Below are positions 18,161 to 27,006 of a stretch of DNA of 64,000 nucleotides, in pieces. The notes beneath the pieces were generated by a model. It had not been told where the DNA came from. It made no database searches and saw nothing but the letters and a program-made list of their open reading frames with translations. The translations under genes and the position numbers were made by a program. Source of the stretch: Streptomyces sp. WP-1 (GTDB taxonomy: Bacteria > Actinomycetota > Actinomycetes > Streptomycetales > Streptomycetaceae); the NCBI RefSeq assembly GCF_030450125.1, contig NZ_CP123923.1:7349001-7413000 (forward strand). The letters are read 5' to 3'. Every line of letters begins with the position of its first letter. Within the stretch, counting starts at the first letter, position 1.

Positions 18161-19080
18161 GCGACACCGGGGACCGCTTCCTCACCACCCCGGCGGGCCT
18201 GCGCCTGTGCTACCGCGTCGACGGGCCCGCCGACGGTGTGCCCCTGCTGCTGATCGCCGGGCTCGGCCTGGACCTCACCTCCTGGCCGCGGCCGATGGTG
18301 GACGCCTTCACCGGCAGCGGATTCCGGGTCGTCCGCCCCGACAACCGCGACATCGGCCGCTCCGACCGCGTCGGGACGTCGCCGCCGGGGCTGCTGCGCC
18401 AGGCGCTGGCCCGGCCGCGCCCGGACGCCTACGACCTCGCCGACATGGCCGAGGACACCCGCCACCTCCTCGACCACCTCGGCATCGAACGGGTCCACCT
18501 GGCCGGCATGTCGATGGGCGGCATGATCGCGCAGACCCTCGCGGCCCGGCACCCGCACCGCGTCGCCACCCTCACCTCCATCTTCTCCACCACGGGCAGC
18601 AGGAAGGTCGGGCAGCCGGCGCTCTCCACCCTGGTGCGCATGGCCAAGCGCCCCGCCAGGACACCCGAGGAATCGGTGACCCGGCACCTGGCCCTGCTCG
18701 CCCACATCGGCTCCCGCGTCTTCCCGCCCGACGAGGCGGGGGAGCGGGCCTGGGCCAACGGGGTGTGGGAACGCGGCCGGGACGCCGCGGGCGTCGCCCG
18801 CCAGATCGGCGCCATCCAGGCATCCGGGGACCGCACCGCCGAACTGCGCCGGATCACCGCCCCCACCGTGGTCGTCCACGGCACCCGGGACCCCATGGTG
18901 CACCCGAGCGGCGGCCGCGCGACGGCCGCCGCCGTCCCCGGCGCCCGGCACGTGGAGATCACCGGCATGGGCCACCATCTCGCCCCCGGGGTCCTCGACC
19001 GTCTCGTCGGCCTGACCACCGACCTCGCCCGCGGCCATGGCGCCGCCGTCACCCGCACCCGGACAGAGGAAGCCGCATGA
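18157..19080 (+). CDS. Alpha/beta-fold hydrolase
   Basis: 307 residues. The nucleophile elbow GMSMGG places Ser119; the acid is in HGTRDPMV and the base in GMGHHLAP near the C-terminus. Oxyanion region is LLIAGLGLD. The start overlaps the BVMO stop (ATGA) and its stop overlaps the SDR start, so the three are co-translated. In this context it probably cleaves the ester or lactone produced by the monooxygenase; substrate is not known. Confidence 0.88.
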   Translation: MSDTGDRFLTTPAGLRLCYRVDGPADGVPLLLIAGLGLDLTSWPRPMVDAFTGSGFRVVRPDNRDIGRSDRVGTSPPGLLRQALARPRPDAYDLADMAEDTRHLLDHLGIERVHLAGMSMGGMIAQTLAARHPHRVATLTSIFSTTGSRKVGQPALSTLVRMAKRPARTPEESVTRHLALLAHIGSRVFPPDEAGERAWANGVWERGRDAAGVARQIGAIQASGDRTAELRRITAPTVVVHGTRDPMVHPSGGRATAAAVPGARHVEITGMGHHLAPGVLDRLVGLTTDLARGHGAAVTRTRTEEAA

Positions 19081-19928
19081 GCACAGTCACCGGCAAGGTC
19101 GCCGTCGTCACCGGCGCCGGCTCCGGCATCGGCCGGGGCCTCGCGGCCGAACTCGCCCGCCGCGGCGCCCGGCTCGCCCTCAGCGACGTCGACGAGACCG
19201 GCCTCGCCGAGACCGCCGCACAGGTCGAGTCCCTCGGCGCCGAGGCGCACACCGCGCGGCTCGACGTCAGCGACCGGGCGGCCGTCGAGAGCTACGCCAC
19301 GGCCGTCGCCGAGCACTTCGGGGTCGTCCACCAGGTGTACAACAACGCCGGTATCGGCGGAGGCGGCGGCACCGTCCTCGAAACCGACTGGAGCGTCTAC
19401 GACCGTACGATCGCGGTGAATCTCTTCGGGGTCGTCCACGGCACCAAGGCGTTCCTGCCCCATCTGATCGCCTCGGGCGACGGGCACGTGGTCAACATCT
19501 CCAGCCTCAACGGGATCATGGCGCAGCCCACGCTCAGCGCCTACTGCGCCGCCAAGTTCGGGGTGCGCGGCTTCACCGAGACGCTGCGCACGGAGATGCT
19601 CGCGGGGCGCCATCCCGTACGGGTCAGCGTCGTCCACCCCGGCGGCGTCAGGACCAACATCGCCACCGCGGTCCTCGACGCGGCCCGCAGCCAGGGCATC
19701 GAGATCCCCGCCCGGCAGCTGGCCCGCGCCCGCACCTACAACGAGAAGCTCCTGAAAATGCCCGCTCCGCAGGCCGCCACCATCATCGTCGACGGCGTGG
19801 CGGCCGGCCGGCCCCGCATCATGGTGGGCCGCGACGCCCAGGCCGCCGACCTCGTCGTCCGCCTCTTCCCCCGCCTGTCCCCGAAGCTGACCGTGCTGTT
19901 CGAACGCAGGCTCTTCGGGAAGGCGTGA
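19077..19928 (+). CDS. Short-chain dehydrogenase/reductase
   Basis: 283 residues, classical SDR. Cofactor motif TGAGSGIG at 12-19, NNAG at ~89-92, catalytic Ser142/143, Tyr156 and Lys160 (YCAAK). Asp38/39 after beta2 (SDVDE) suggests NAD(H) preference. Last gene of the BVMO operon, coupled by ATGA. Could oxidise an alcohol to the ketone used by the monooxygenase, or the alcohol released by the hydrolase. Confidence 0.9.
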   Translation: MSTVTGKVAVVTGAGSGIGRGLAAELARRGARLALSDVDETGLAETAAQVESLGAEAHTARLDVSDRAAVESYATAVAEHFGVVHQVYNNAGIGGGGGTVLETDWSVYDRTIAVNLFGVVHGTKAFLPHLIASGDGHVVNISSLNGIMAQPTLSAYCAAKFGVRGFTETLRTEMLAGRHPVRVSVVHPGGVRTNIATAVLDAARSQGIEIPARQLARARTYNEKLLKMPAPQAATIIVDGVAAGRPRIMVGRDAQAADLVVRLFPRLSPKLTVLFERRLFGKA

Positions 19929-20115
19929 TCCGTGACGAGTCCGGCATCCGCGAGGACACCGATCGCGCCCGGTCATGGCACGAGGGCCAGTCGGAGTTCG
20001 AGGTCCGGTGGGCCGATCACCGGCTCCGGCCGAAGCCGGTGGCACGGCGGGGGCGACGGCACCCCCGTAGCCGCCGCCCCAGCCGCATGATCGTGCTACG
20101 GATGGACACGCACTG

Positions 20116-20151
20116 TCAACGATCGTTCTCGGCTGGTCATCCGATCGTTGA
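20116..20151. repeat. Perfect 10-bp inverted repeat between convergent genes
   Basis: TCAACGATCG (20116-20125) and CGATCGTTGA (20142-20151) are separated by 16 bp, just past the stop of the minus-strand gene at 20161. It may act as a bidirectional terminator or a protein site; it is less GC-rich than typical terminators here. Confidence 0.5.
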
Positions 20152-20160
20152 TTCCGCATG

Positions 20161-20463
20161 TCAGCGCCGGTTGCCCCCGGCGACTTCCGCGACCCCCGGC
20201 AGCACGGTGCTGACCCTGCGGCTGTACCGCTGGAGCGCCGGTAACGCGTCCGCCTCGGCGGCCAACGCCTCCGCGGGGGCGTGGGCCTCGGTGAACAGCA
20301 CCTCCGTGTCGTCCGTGTCGACGTACACGACCTGGGGGCGCGAACAGGTGCGCCGGCCGTTGCGCAGGACGTCCCGGGCCGGCGCCCGCAGCGCCCGACC
20401 GTCCCGGCGCAGCCACTCGGTGCCCCGGGAGGAGAACCGCAGCACCACGAGCCGGACCCGCAC
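20161..20463 (-). CDS. Hypothetical protein, 100 aa, with a TTA codon
   Basis: GTG start at 20463 gives exactly 100 residues with a clear G/C third-position bias. Soluble, Arg-rich N-terminal half (VVLRFSSRGTEWLRRDGRALR), acidic middle (VYVDTDDTEVLFTEAHAP). No family recognised. Leu74 is a rare TTA codon (20242-20244 on the complement), so expression may be bldA-dependent. It is divergent from the PPOX gene and the start regions are only 57 bp apart, so the promoters must overlap. Confidence 0.6.
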   Translation of the reverse strand: MRVRLVVLRFSSRGTEWLRRDGRALRAPARDVLRNGRRTCSRPQVVYVDTDDTEVLFTEAHAPAEALAAEADALPALQRYSRRVSTVLPGVAEVAGGNRR

Positions 20464-20520
20464 CTGCCCCGACGGATCGGCCGAGTCCGGTCGCGGGACC
20501 GGGCCGCTAGGGTCGGGATC

Positions 20521-21180
20521 ATGACGCCGACTCCTGCCAGCACCGCATTCGACTCGCTCCGTCTCGACGCCGTGACCGACCAGGAGACGCTGCGCCGGGT
20601 CTACGAACTCCCGAGCGCCGCGGCCGTGCGCAAGCAGATGACCGAACTCACCGAGCAGACCCGGCAGTTGATCGGCTGCTCGTCGCTGGTGCTGGTCGCC
20701 AGCACGGACGCCGAGGGCAACTGCGACGTCTCCCCGCGCGGCGGCCCCGCCGGGTTCGTCTCCGTCCTGGACGCCCGGACGGTGGCGATACCGGACGCGA
20801 CCGGCAACAAGCGTCTGGACACCCTGCAGAACGTCATCGCCACCGGCCGGGCCGGGCTGCTGTTCGTCGTCCCGGGACGCACCACGACGCTGCGCGTCAA
20901 CGGCCGGGCCTGCGTCTCCACCCGCCCGGACCTGCTGTCGCAGCTCACCGCCGTGGGCAAGCCGCCGGCCAGCGCGCTGGTCGTGGGCATCGAGGAGGTC
21001 TACCCGCACTGCCCCAAGTCGCTGCTGCGCAGCGGCGCCTGGAAGCCGGAACAGTGGCTGGCGGCGGACGCCCAGCCCACCTCGGCCGAGGTGACACTGG
21101 CGCAGCTGCGGATGCCGGAACTGACGATCGCCGACATCGAACAGACCGAGGCGGACTCGCTCAAGTACCGGTACGAGTAA
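20521..21180 (+). CDS. PPOX-family FMN-dependent protein (MSMEG_1061-like)
   Basis: 219 residues of pyridoxamine 5'-phosphate oxidase fold. Diagnostic stretches are SSLVLVASTDAEGNCDVSPRGG, IPDATGNKRLDTLQN and LLFVVPGRTTTLRVNGRA, as in the actinobacterial MSMEG_1061 subfamily. C-terminal CPKSLLRSGAWKPEQW is also typical. These bind FMN or F420; the physiological substrate is unknown. ATG at 20521; no obvious operon partner. Confidence 0.87.
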   Translation: MTPTPASTAFDSLRLDAVTDQETLRRVYELPSAAAVRKQMTELTEQTRQLIGCSSLVLVASTDAEGNCDVSPRGGPAGFVSVLDARTVAIPDATGNKRLDTLQNVIATGRAGLLFVVPGRTTTLRVNGRACVSTRPDLLSQLTAVGKPPASALVVGIEEVYPHCPKSLLRSGAWKPEQWLAADAQPTSAEVTLAQLRMPELTIADIEQTEADSLKYRYE

Positions 21181-21246
21181 GAGGCGAAGCAACCGTTACC
21201 GATGGGCTGCGTCCGTCGAGCGGTGAGGATCTGCCGCCGGCCACGG

Positions 21247-23292
21247 TCAGCGGGTCGAGACCTCGTTGACGGACAGATCACCCCAGGTGTGGTTCGCGGC
21301 CTTCACGACGAGGCGGACGCCGGTGGTGGAGACCGTGGCCGGCAGGGGCAGCGTGGCGAGTTCGACGGTCCCGCTGTTGCCCGCCCAGTCGATCGTGGTG
21401 TCGGTCAACCGGGTCGTCCAGGCGGTGCCGTCGAAGGTCTGGACGTCGAGCCTGGTGATGCCCTGGCCCTGGCCGTAGTGCGTGGCCAGGACGACCTCCG
21501 ACACATCGCGCGGGCTCGGGAAGGTCAGGGTGATGGTTCCCGGGTAGGTGACGCCGGTGGCGGGGCTGGCCCAAGTGGCTTGATCCGAACCGTCGGTGAG
21601 GGCGGCCGGGGTGGTCGACCGGCCGTCGCCGAAACTGGTGGCCGCCGTCGGGGCGGCCTCGTCTCGGCCGGTGCCCGCGGTGCGCTGGAGGCCGCCGAGG
21701 TCGGGCATGCCCGCCGGGAGCGCCGTACCGATCACGTCCCGGCCGCCGTCGTAGGCGATGTCCAGACCTCGGGCGAGGGCAGGGGAGCCGGCCGTCGGCA
21801 GGTATCCGGCGAGGTCGTCCATCGAGGTGGCGGCGCCCGGCGCGGTCAGCCGCGCGTCGCCGGTCAGGGCCGCCTTGTCCGCCGAGGGGACCGGGCCGTC
21901 CTGGTAGAGGTTGCGGTCGTAGGCGACGGCACCCGAGCCGTCGTACGGCAGTCGGGCCCCGTCGTAGATGACGTTGTTGCGGAACCTGACCCCCTGGACC
22001 GTGCCGCTCCACACCTTGACGAGGCTGAACGACGCCCGGTCGGGGTTGTCCGCGATGAACGGCGTCAACGGCACCCAGACCGTGTTGTTGTAGACATCGA
22101 TGTTCCTGGCGTTGGTGGAGAGCGCGAACACCTGATTGGCGTCGCCCTGGCTGACGTTGTAGCGCACCGTCGCCTCGGCCGGGGCGCTCCCGGTCGACAC
22201 CGCGATGAAGAAGCCGCCCTCGTTGTCGTGGCTGAAGTTGTACTGCACCAGGCTGCGATGCACGGAGGCGTCGGCGTCGAAGGCGGTGCCGTCGTTCGAC
22301 AGCCCCCAGTACTTCGTGCCCGACACCTCGTTGAACCGCACCACCGTGTCGTCCGCCCCGGCCCACCAGATGCCGACGTTGCCGTGGTTCTGCGCGGCCC
22401 GCGCCACCCGGTTGCGCTCGATCAGCGCGCCGCGCGCCTGCATGACCGTGATGCCGCCCGCCGAGACGTCGTGCACCGCGTTGCCCCGCACGACCACCCC
22501 GGTGCTCGGCGTCCACGGCCGGAAGTCGGCGGCGGGCACGCCCATGAGGTCGGGCCAGAGGGAGTTCCAGCCCTCCCGCCGCATCCACTGCGACCAGGTG
22601 ACGATGCCGTAGGACCGGCTGTCGTAGACCTCGTTGTCCTCGATGGCCAGGTTCTCGTAGTACGTGGGCGTCCGCTTGCCCCGGGCGCTGACGATGATCC
22701 CCCCGGCGGAGGGATCGGACGCCTGGCCACCGGACGAAGCGCCCTGGACCGCGTGCACCTGGTTGCCGCGTACGACGACGCCCGGCACCGCCCCGATGTC
22801 GGTGGCGACGACCCCGATCCCGGTCCTCGGGGTCGTACCGGAACCCGAGTTGGTGACCTCGAAGCCTTCGACGACGATGTCGTGCTCGTCACTGACCTTG
22901 ATCGCGGCGTCCACCGCCCCGCCGCCCTCGATCAGCGGTTTCGCGCCGCTGCCGTAGGAGGTCAGGACGACGGGGTCGGCCGCGGTGCCCGAGCCCTTCG
23001 GACCGAGCTGCCCGGTCCAGCGGCCACCCGCCCTGAACCGCACGGTGTCCCCGGGGAGCAAGGTCTGCGCGTCGACCTTCGCCAGGCTCCGCCACGCCGT
23101 CGCCGGGGTGCGGCCGTCCGCGGCGTCGCTGCCGTCCGGATCGACGTAGTACGACGTTCCGCTCGCGCGTACGGCCCGGTGGGCCCCGGAGTGTGCGGGG
23201 GAGGCCAGGACCGGGGGAGCGGTGATGCCGGTGCCCGCGCACAGCAGGGCGGCCACGAGGACCGTCCCGGGGAAGCGTCGGCCGTGTGACAT
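21247..23292 (-). CDS. Secreted right-handed beta-helix protein with C-terminal discoidin-like domain
   Basis: 681 residues. Sec signal peptide at 1-~31 (hydrophobic AALLCAG region, cleavage near VLASPA). Residues ~45-520 open with SYYVDPDGSDAADGRTPATAW and then show repeated V.R.N.V / IERN / VQYN turns of a parallel beta-helix, as in polysaccharide lyases and related carbohydrate-active proteins. Residues ~550-681 look like a galactose-binding/F5-8 type C domain (TWASPATGVTYPGTITLTF, WGDLSVNEV). Likely extracellular glycan binding or cleavage; the catalytic residues are not identifiable by eye. Start chosen at MSHGRR after GAGGAG; the ORF extension to 23451 runs through a tRNA-like sequence. 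Confidence 0.85.
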   Translation of the reverse strand: MSHGRRFPGTVLVAALLCAGTGITAPPVLASPAHSGAHRAVRASGTSYYVDPDGSDAADGRTPATAWRSLAKVDAQTLLPGDTVRFRAGGRWTGQLGPKGSGTAADPVVLTSYGSGAKPLIEGGGAVDAAIKVSDEHDIVVEGFEVTNSGSGTTPRTGIGVVATDIGAVPGVVVRGNQVHAVQGASSGGQASDPSAGGIIVSARGKRTPTYYENLAIEDNEVYDSRSYGIVTWSQWMRREGWNSLWPDLMGVPAADFRPWTPSTGVVVRGNAVHDVSAGGITVMQARGALIERNRVARAAQNHGNVGIWWAGADDTVVRFNEVSGTKYWGLSNDGTAFDADASVHRSLVQYNFSHDNEGGFFIAVSTGSAPAEATVRYNVSQGDANQVFALSTNARNIDVYNNTVWVPLTPFIADNPDRASFSLVKVWSGTVQGVRFRNNVIYDGARLPYDGSGAVAYDRNLYQDGPVPSADKAALTGDARLTAPGAATSMDDLAGYLPTAGSPALARGLDIAYDGGRDVIGTALPAGMPDLGGLQRTAGTGRDEAAPTAATSFGDGRSTTPAALTDGSDQATWASPATGVTYPGTITLTFPSPRDVSEVVLATHYGQGQGITRLDVQTFDGTAWTTRLTDTTIDWAGNSGTVELATLPLPATVSTTGVRLVVKAANHTWGDLSVNEVSTR

Positions 23293-23317
23293 GGGGGCTC
23301 CTCGGAGCGGAGGCGGC

Positions 23318-23411
<94 letters not shown>

Positions 23412-23667
23412 TCGTTCCCGGCTCCGGGGCGGTCCCCCCTTCGCCGTTCACAGGGAAGAGACTGCCGGACGGCGCTGACGGAGCGCTGACGAGGGTCTGA
23501 CGGGCCTCTTCTCCGCCCCCGTTCCGGGCAGTTGCTATGTGTATCGGCCATGAGTGTCACAGGAATGTCGCAGGGCCGGGTGCCGGGCAACCGGGGCGAC
23601 GGGGCATCTGTCTCGATAGGCGCAAGGCCCGCTCACCGGGAGCGGGGCCCGTCCCCAGGGGGAACCG

Positions 23668-24156
23668 ATGCGCGTCCAGAAGATCTCGATGCTCGCTGTC
23701 GCCGGTGTCGCTCTCGGCCTGTCGCTCACGGCCTGCGGCGGTGGCTCCGGCAGCGCCTCGACCGCCTCGCCCGCCTCGTCCACCGCCACGGCGCCCACGC
23801 AGCCCCGTTCCTCCGCCGACGCCTCGGCCCCCGCCTCCGCGGCTGCTTCCGTCTCCGCCCTCGGCCGGCACTCGACCCCCGCCAAGGCCGCCGGAACCGC
23901 GAAGAAGTCCGGGGTGAGCTGCACCAACCGGATCAACTACGCCGGTGACCCGCGTTCCAACGCCGAGATCAACAGCATCGGCGAGCAGACGGGCCACTGC
24001 CCCGCCCCCGAGAAGGGCACCAAGCCCGCCGGCACCCCGAAGAAGCCCGGTGTCAGCTGCACCAACCAGATCGACTACGCGGGCGACCCCCGCTCCAACG
24101 CCGAGATCAACTCGATCGGCGAGGACACCGGCTACTGCCCGCCGGTCAAGCACTGA
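23668..24156 (+). CDS. Lipoprotein with two copies of a Cys-containing 32-residue motif
   Basis: 162 residues. N-terminal signal with lipobox LTAC (Cys23), then a Ser/Ala/Pro-rich linker (~24-78) and two nearly identical motifs at ~81-112 and ~127-158. Each reads GVSCTN.I.YAGDPRSNAEIN followed by SIGE.TG.CP, with two conserved cysteines and joined by a Lys/Pro linker. Presumably surface-anchored. No function known. A GGGGGA ribosome site supports the start, and a hairpin terminator follows the gene. Confidence 0.8.
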   Translation: MRVQKISMLAVAGVALGLSLTACGGGSGSASTASPASSTATAPTQPRSSADASAPASAAASVSALGRHSTPAKAAGTAKKSGVSCTNRINYAGDPRSNAEINSIGEQTGHCPAPEKGTKPAGTPKKPGVSCTNQIDYAGDPRSNAEINSIGEDTGYCPPVKH

Positions 24157-24207
24157 GTTTCCCCGGTCCGCTCCTGGAGAGGACCACCGAAGAGGACCGC
24201 CATAAAA

Positions 24208-24238
24208 ATGACCGCCGCCCGTCCGGGACGGCGGTCAT
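24208..24238 (+). terminator. Hairpin terminator after the repeat lipoprotein
   Basis: 10-bp perfect arms (24208-24217 ATGACCGCCG and 24229-24238) followed by CGTCGTTTT. The remainder of the 24157-24471 gap shows no gene and no recognisable box, though it must hold the promoter of the following dehydrogenase. Confidence 0.7.
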
Positions 24239-24471
24239 CGTCGTTTTCGGACACCAAGAAGCTCCCCGAAACCACAGGAGTCGGCGCAGGCCAAACGGCG
24301 TGTGGCCGAAACTGACGTCAACTCCATGTGACTGTATCGCCGGTTCAGGTGCTTGCGTGAGTTCCTGCGCTTATCCGGTGTTCCGGCAGAAAATAATCAA
24401 CTCAACGACGCCACCGAAACGGCCGTCCGCTTTCGCCACACCCGCTTCCACACCTTGGAGAACCTGCACAC

Positions 24472-25731
24472 ATGGCCGCCGAACTCGTCGTCATGGGGCT
24501 GGGGCACGTCGGGCTGCCGCTCTCCCGAGCCGCGCTCTCGGCCGGCCTGGCGACCGCGGGATACGACGTGTCCCGCCCGGTGGTGAACGGCCTGACCGAC
24601 GGCCGCTCGCACGTCGGCGGGGTCGATGACGCCGATGTCGCCGCCATGCTCCGCGTGGGCTTCCACGCCACGGACGACCCCGCGGTCCTCGAAGGCGCGC
24701 AGACCGTCGTGATCTGCGTACCCACCGGACTCACGGACAAGGGCCTGCCCGACCTCTCCGCGGTCGAGGACGCGGCCGCGGCCGTCGCCGCCCACCTGAG
24801 CCCCGGCACCCTCGTCGTCCTGGAGTCCACCAGCTACCCGGGCACCACCGAGGACGTCGTACGACCCCTGCTGGAGCGCGGCAGCGGACTGCGGGCCGGC
24901 GAGGACTTCCACCTCGCGTACTCCCCGCAGCGCATCGACCCCGGCAACCCGACCTGGGACGTCCGCAACACCCCGAAGATCGTGAGCGGTTTCACCGCGC
25001 TGTGCGCCAAACACGCCGTGGCGTTCTACTCCCGGTTCGTGGACCAGCTCGTCGTCGCCCGCGGCACCCGCGAGGCGGAGATGGCCAAGCTCCTGGAGAA
25101 CACCTACCGCTACGTCAACATCGCGCTGGTCGACGAGGTGGCCCTGTTCTGCCACGAGACGGGCATCGACATCTGGGACGTCCTGCACTGCGCCGCGTCC
25201 AAACCGTTCGGCTTCGCGCCGTTCAGCCCCGGACCCGGCGTCGGCGGCCACTGCATCCCCGTCGACCCCCGCTATCTCGCCGCCCGCGCGGAGTCCCAGG
25301 GCTTCGCCTTCCGTACCCTCGCCGCCGCCCAGGACGTACTGAGCCGCATGCCGGACCATGTCGTGGACCGCGCGCTGACCATCCTCGCCAAGACCGCGGG
25401 ACGCCCCGAGGGGGCGAGAGCCCTGCTGCTCGGCGTCACCTACAAACCCGATGTGGCCGACATCCGCGAGACACCGGCACGCCAGGTGGCCGCGGGACTG
25501 CTCGCCGCCGGCGTCGAGGTGTCGTACCACGACCCCCATGTCCCCGAATTCACCGTCGGCGGGGTGCCGTTGCCCCGCACCGAGGATCTGCGGGACGCCC
25601 TGGACCGGGCAGACGTGGCCATCCTGCTCCAGGACCACGCCTGCTACGCGCGAGAGACGCTGGGCCAGGCCCGCTGCGCCCTGCTGGACACCCGCGGCAA
25701 GGCCGTGGGCAGCAGAGTCACCCTTCTCTGA
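24472..25731 (+). CDS. UDP-sugar 6-dehydrogenase family (UDP-Glc / UDP-ManNAc dehydrogenase)
   Basis: 419 residues. N-terminal Rossmann GLGHVGLPL at ~9-17, ESTSYPGTT loop at ~118, conserved TYRYVNIALVDE, catalytic GPGVGGHCIPVDP with Cys261, and the C-terminal NAD/UDP domain with GVTYKPDVADIRETPA. The four-electron oxidation would give a UDP-uronic acid for surface polysaccharide. WecC/WbpA-like enzymes (UDP-ManNAc, UDP-GlcNAc) fit best by the GHCIPVDP and TYKP.. pattern, but nucleotide-sugar specificity cannot be fixed. No glycosyltransferase is adjacent. Confidence 0.88.
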   Translation: MAAELVVMGLGHVGLPLSRAALSAGLATAGYDVSRPVVNGLTDGRSHVGGVDDADVAAMLRVGFHATDDPAVLEGAQTVVICVPTGLTDKGLPDLSAVEDAAAAVAAHLSPGTLVVLESTSYPGTTEDVVRPLLERGSGLRAGEDFHLAYSPQRIDPGNPTWDVRNTPKIVSGFTALCAKHAVAFYSRFVDQLVVARGTREAEMAKLLENTYRYVNIALVDEVALFCHETGIDIWDVLHCAASKPFGFAPFSPGPGVGGHCIPVDPRYLAARAESQGFAFRTLAAAQDVLSRMPDHVVDRALTILAKTAGRPEGARALLLGVTYKPDVADIRETPARQVAAGLLAAGVEVSYHDPHVPEFTVGGVPLPRTEDLRDALDRADVAILLQDHACYARETLGQARCALLDTRGKAVGSRVTLL

Positions 25732-25886
25732 CCTCTCACCCCCGCCGGCTCCGCCCGGCACCCCTCCGGCCGATCCGAAACCGGCCCCCAGAGCCCGCGC
25801 ACCGGCACCGCCGTGCGTGGACGCGGCCCTGCCCAGGCGCCGCAGTTCAGCACCACCGCAACACCATCGCGAACAAGGAGACACCC

Positions 25887-26420
25887 ATGAGCACCGCTGC
25901 CGCCAACGAGCGTCTGGTCAAGCGTTTCGAGAAGTGGGACACCGACGGCAACGGGGTCCTCGACGCCGCCGACTTCAAGAGCGAGGCCAGCCGCATCGCC
26001 CAGAACCTCGGCAAGGACGCCGACGCGCCGGAGGTGCAGGAACTCCACAGCGCCTTCACGGGCCTGTACGAGTACCTCGCCGAGAAGGCCGGTGTCGAGG
26101 CGGGTGGCGCCATCAGCCGCCAGCAGTTCCTCGACGCCACCGGGGAGATGCTGTTCAAGGAGGGCGAGGCCAGCTTCAACCGCGCCCTGTCGCCCATCGT
26201 CAAGGCGCTCATCCGCCTGTGCGACGAGGACCACGACGGGCAGATCGACGCCCGCGAGTTCCAGGCGTGGCTGTCCGGCGTCGGCGTGCCGCTGTCCGAG
26301 GCCGGTCTGGCGTTCCAGAAGGTCGACACGAACGGCGACGGCAAGCTGTCCGAGGACGAACTCCTGACGGTCGTCCGCGACTTCCACTTCGGCCGACTCG
26401 AGGTCGAGCTGCTCGGCTGA
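25887..26420 (+). CDS. EF-hand calcium-binding protein, calerythrin-like
   Basis: 177 residues, cytoplasmic, with an AAGGAG ribosome site. Canonical EF loops at 18-29 (DTDGNGVLDAAD), 112-123 (DEDHDGQIDARE) and 146-157 (DTNGDGKLSEDE). The second hand (AGGAISRQQF, ~71-80) has lost calcium ligands. Three active and one degenerate hand in this order matches calerythrin of Saccharopolyspora and Streptomyces, similar to sarcoplasmic calcium-binding proteins; a calcium buffer or sensor. Confidence 0.92.
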   Translation: MSTAAANERLVKRFEKWDTDGNGVLDAADFKSEASRIAQNLGKDADAPEVQELHSAFTGLYEYLAEKAGVEAGGAISRQQFLDATGEMLFKEGEASFNRALSPIVKALIRLCDEDHDGQIDAREFQAWLSGVGVPLSEAGLAFQKVDTNGDGKLSEDELLTVVRDFHFGRLEVELLG

Positions 26421-26508
26421 CCTGCCGGACCGCCCCCGGTCACACGGGGTGGCGCCACCGCCGGGCTCCCCGGCCGGCGTCACCCCGCGCGCGACGACAC
26501 CGGTGAGA

Positions 26509-26571
26509 GCCGGACCCGTACGGGTCCGGCCGCACGTGGGCCCCGCACCCGGCTCCGGGTACAGGGGCCCA
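26509..26571. terminator. Paired hairpins between convergent genes
   Basis: A 22-bp perfect palindrome at 26509-26530 (half-site GCCGGACCCGT), followed by TGGGCCCC (26537-26544) pairing with GGGGCCCA (26564-26571). Lies between the calerythrin gene and the end of the minus-strand operon. Confidence 0.6.
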
Positions 26572-26580
26572 CACGCGCGG

Positions 26581-27006
26581 TCAGGAACCCGGAGAGGCGC
26601 CACCGCCCTGCGTGAAGGTGACGGCCTGCTCCGGCAGCAGCTCCAGGTCACGGCCGCTGACCGAACGCCCGGCGTGGATCAGGATGTTGTAGTGGTTCGG
26701 CAGATGGCAGGCGTCGAACCCGAGCACCGTGCCGACCACCGTGTCCCCGACACACACCAGGTCACCTCGGTCGATCACCCCGCCGCAGCCCAGCTCCACG
26801 AAGCCCAGGAAGCCCACCCGGTCGATCCGGGCGCCGGGGTAGGGCTCCCACTGGTCCGTGGTGACCAGCTCGTGCACCTCACCGCGGCGTACACAGCGCG
26901 CCGCGTGCTCCTCCACCCGCATGCCCCGGTCCGTGCGCCGGTGCACCAGCACCTTCACCAGGGTGCCGCGCACCACCCGCTTCGGGCCGTCCTCCGCCGG
27001 GTTCAC
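26581..27006 (-). CDS. Small protein of unknown family, last gene of minus-strand biosynthetic operon
   Basis: 141 residues; the GTG start at 27006 overlaps the stop of the Gfo/Idh gene (GTGA). The sequence looks beta-rich (RVVRGTLVKVLVHRRTDRG, IDRVGFLGFVELGCGGVID, VCVGDTVVGTVLGFD). CHLPNHYNILI has two histidines and one cysteine that could bind metal. A repeated-Val, single-domain protein of this type could be an enzyme or a binding protein; I do not recognise the family with confidence. Its translational coupling makes a role in the pathway likely. The 1092-bp ORF that extends it upstream is a shadow. Confidence 0.7.
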   Translation of the reverse strand: MNPAEDGPKRVVRGTLVKVLVHRRTDRGMRVEEHAARCVRRGEVHELVTTDQWEPYPGARIDRVGFLGFVELGCGGVIDRGDLVCVGDTVVGTVLGFDACHLPNHYNILIHAGRSVSGRDLELLPEQAVTFTQGGGASPGS

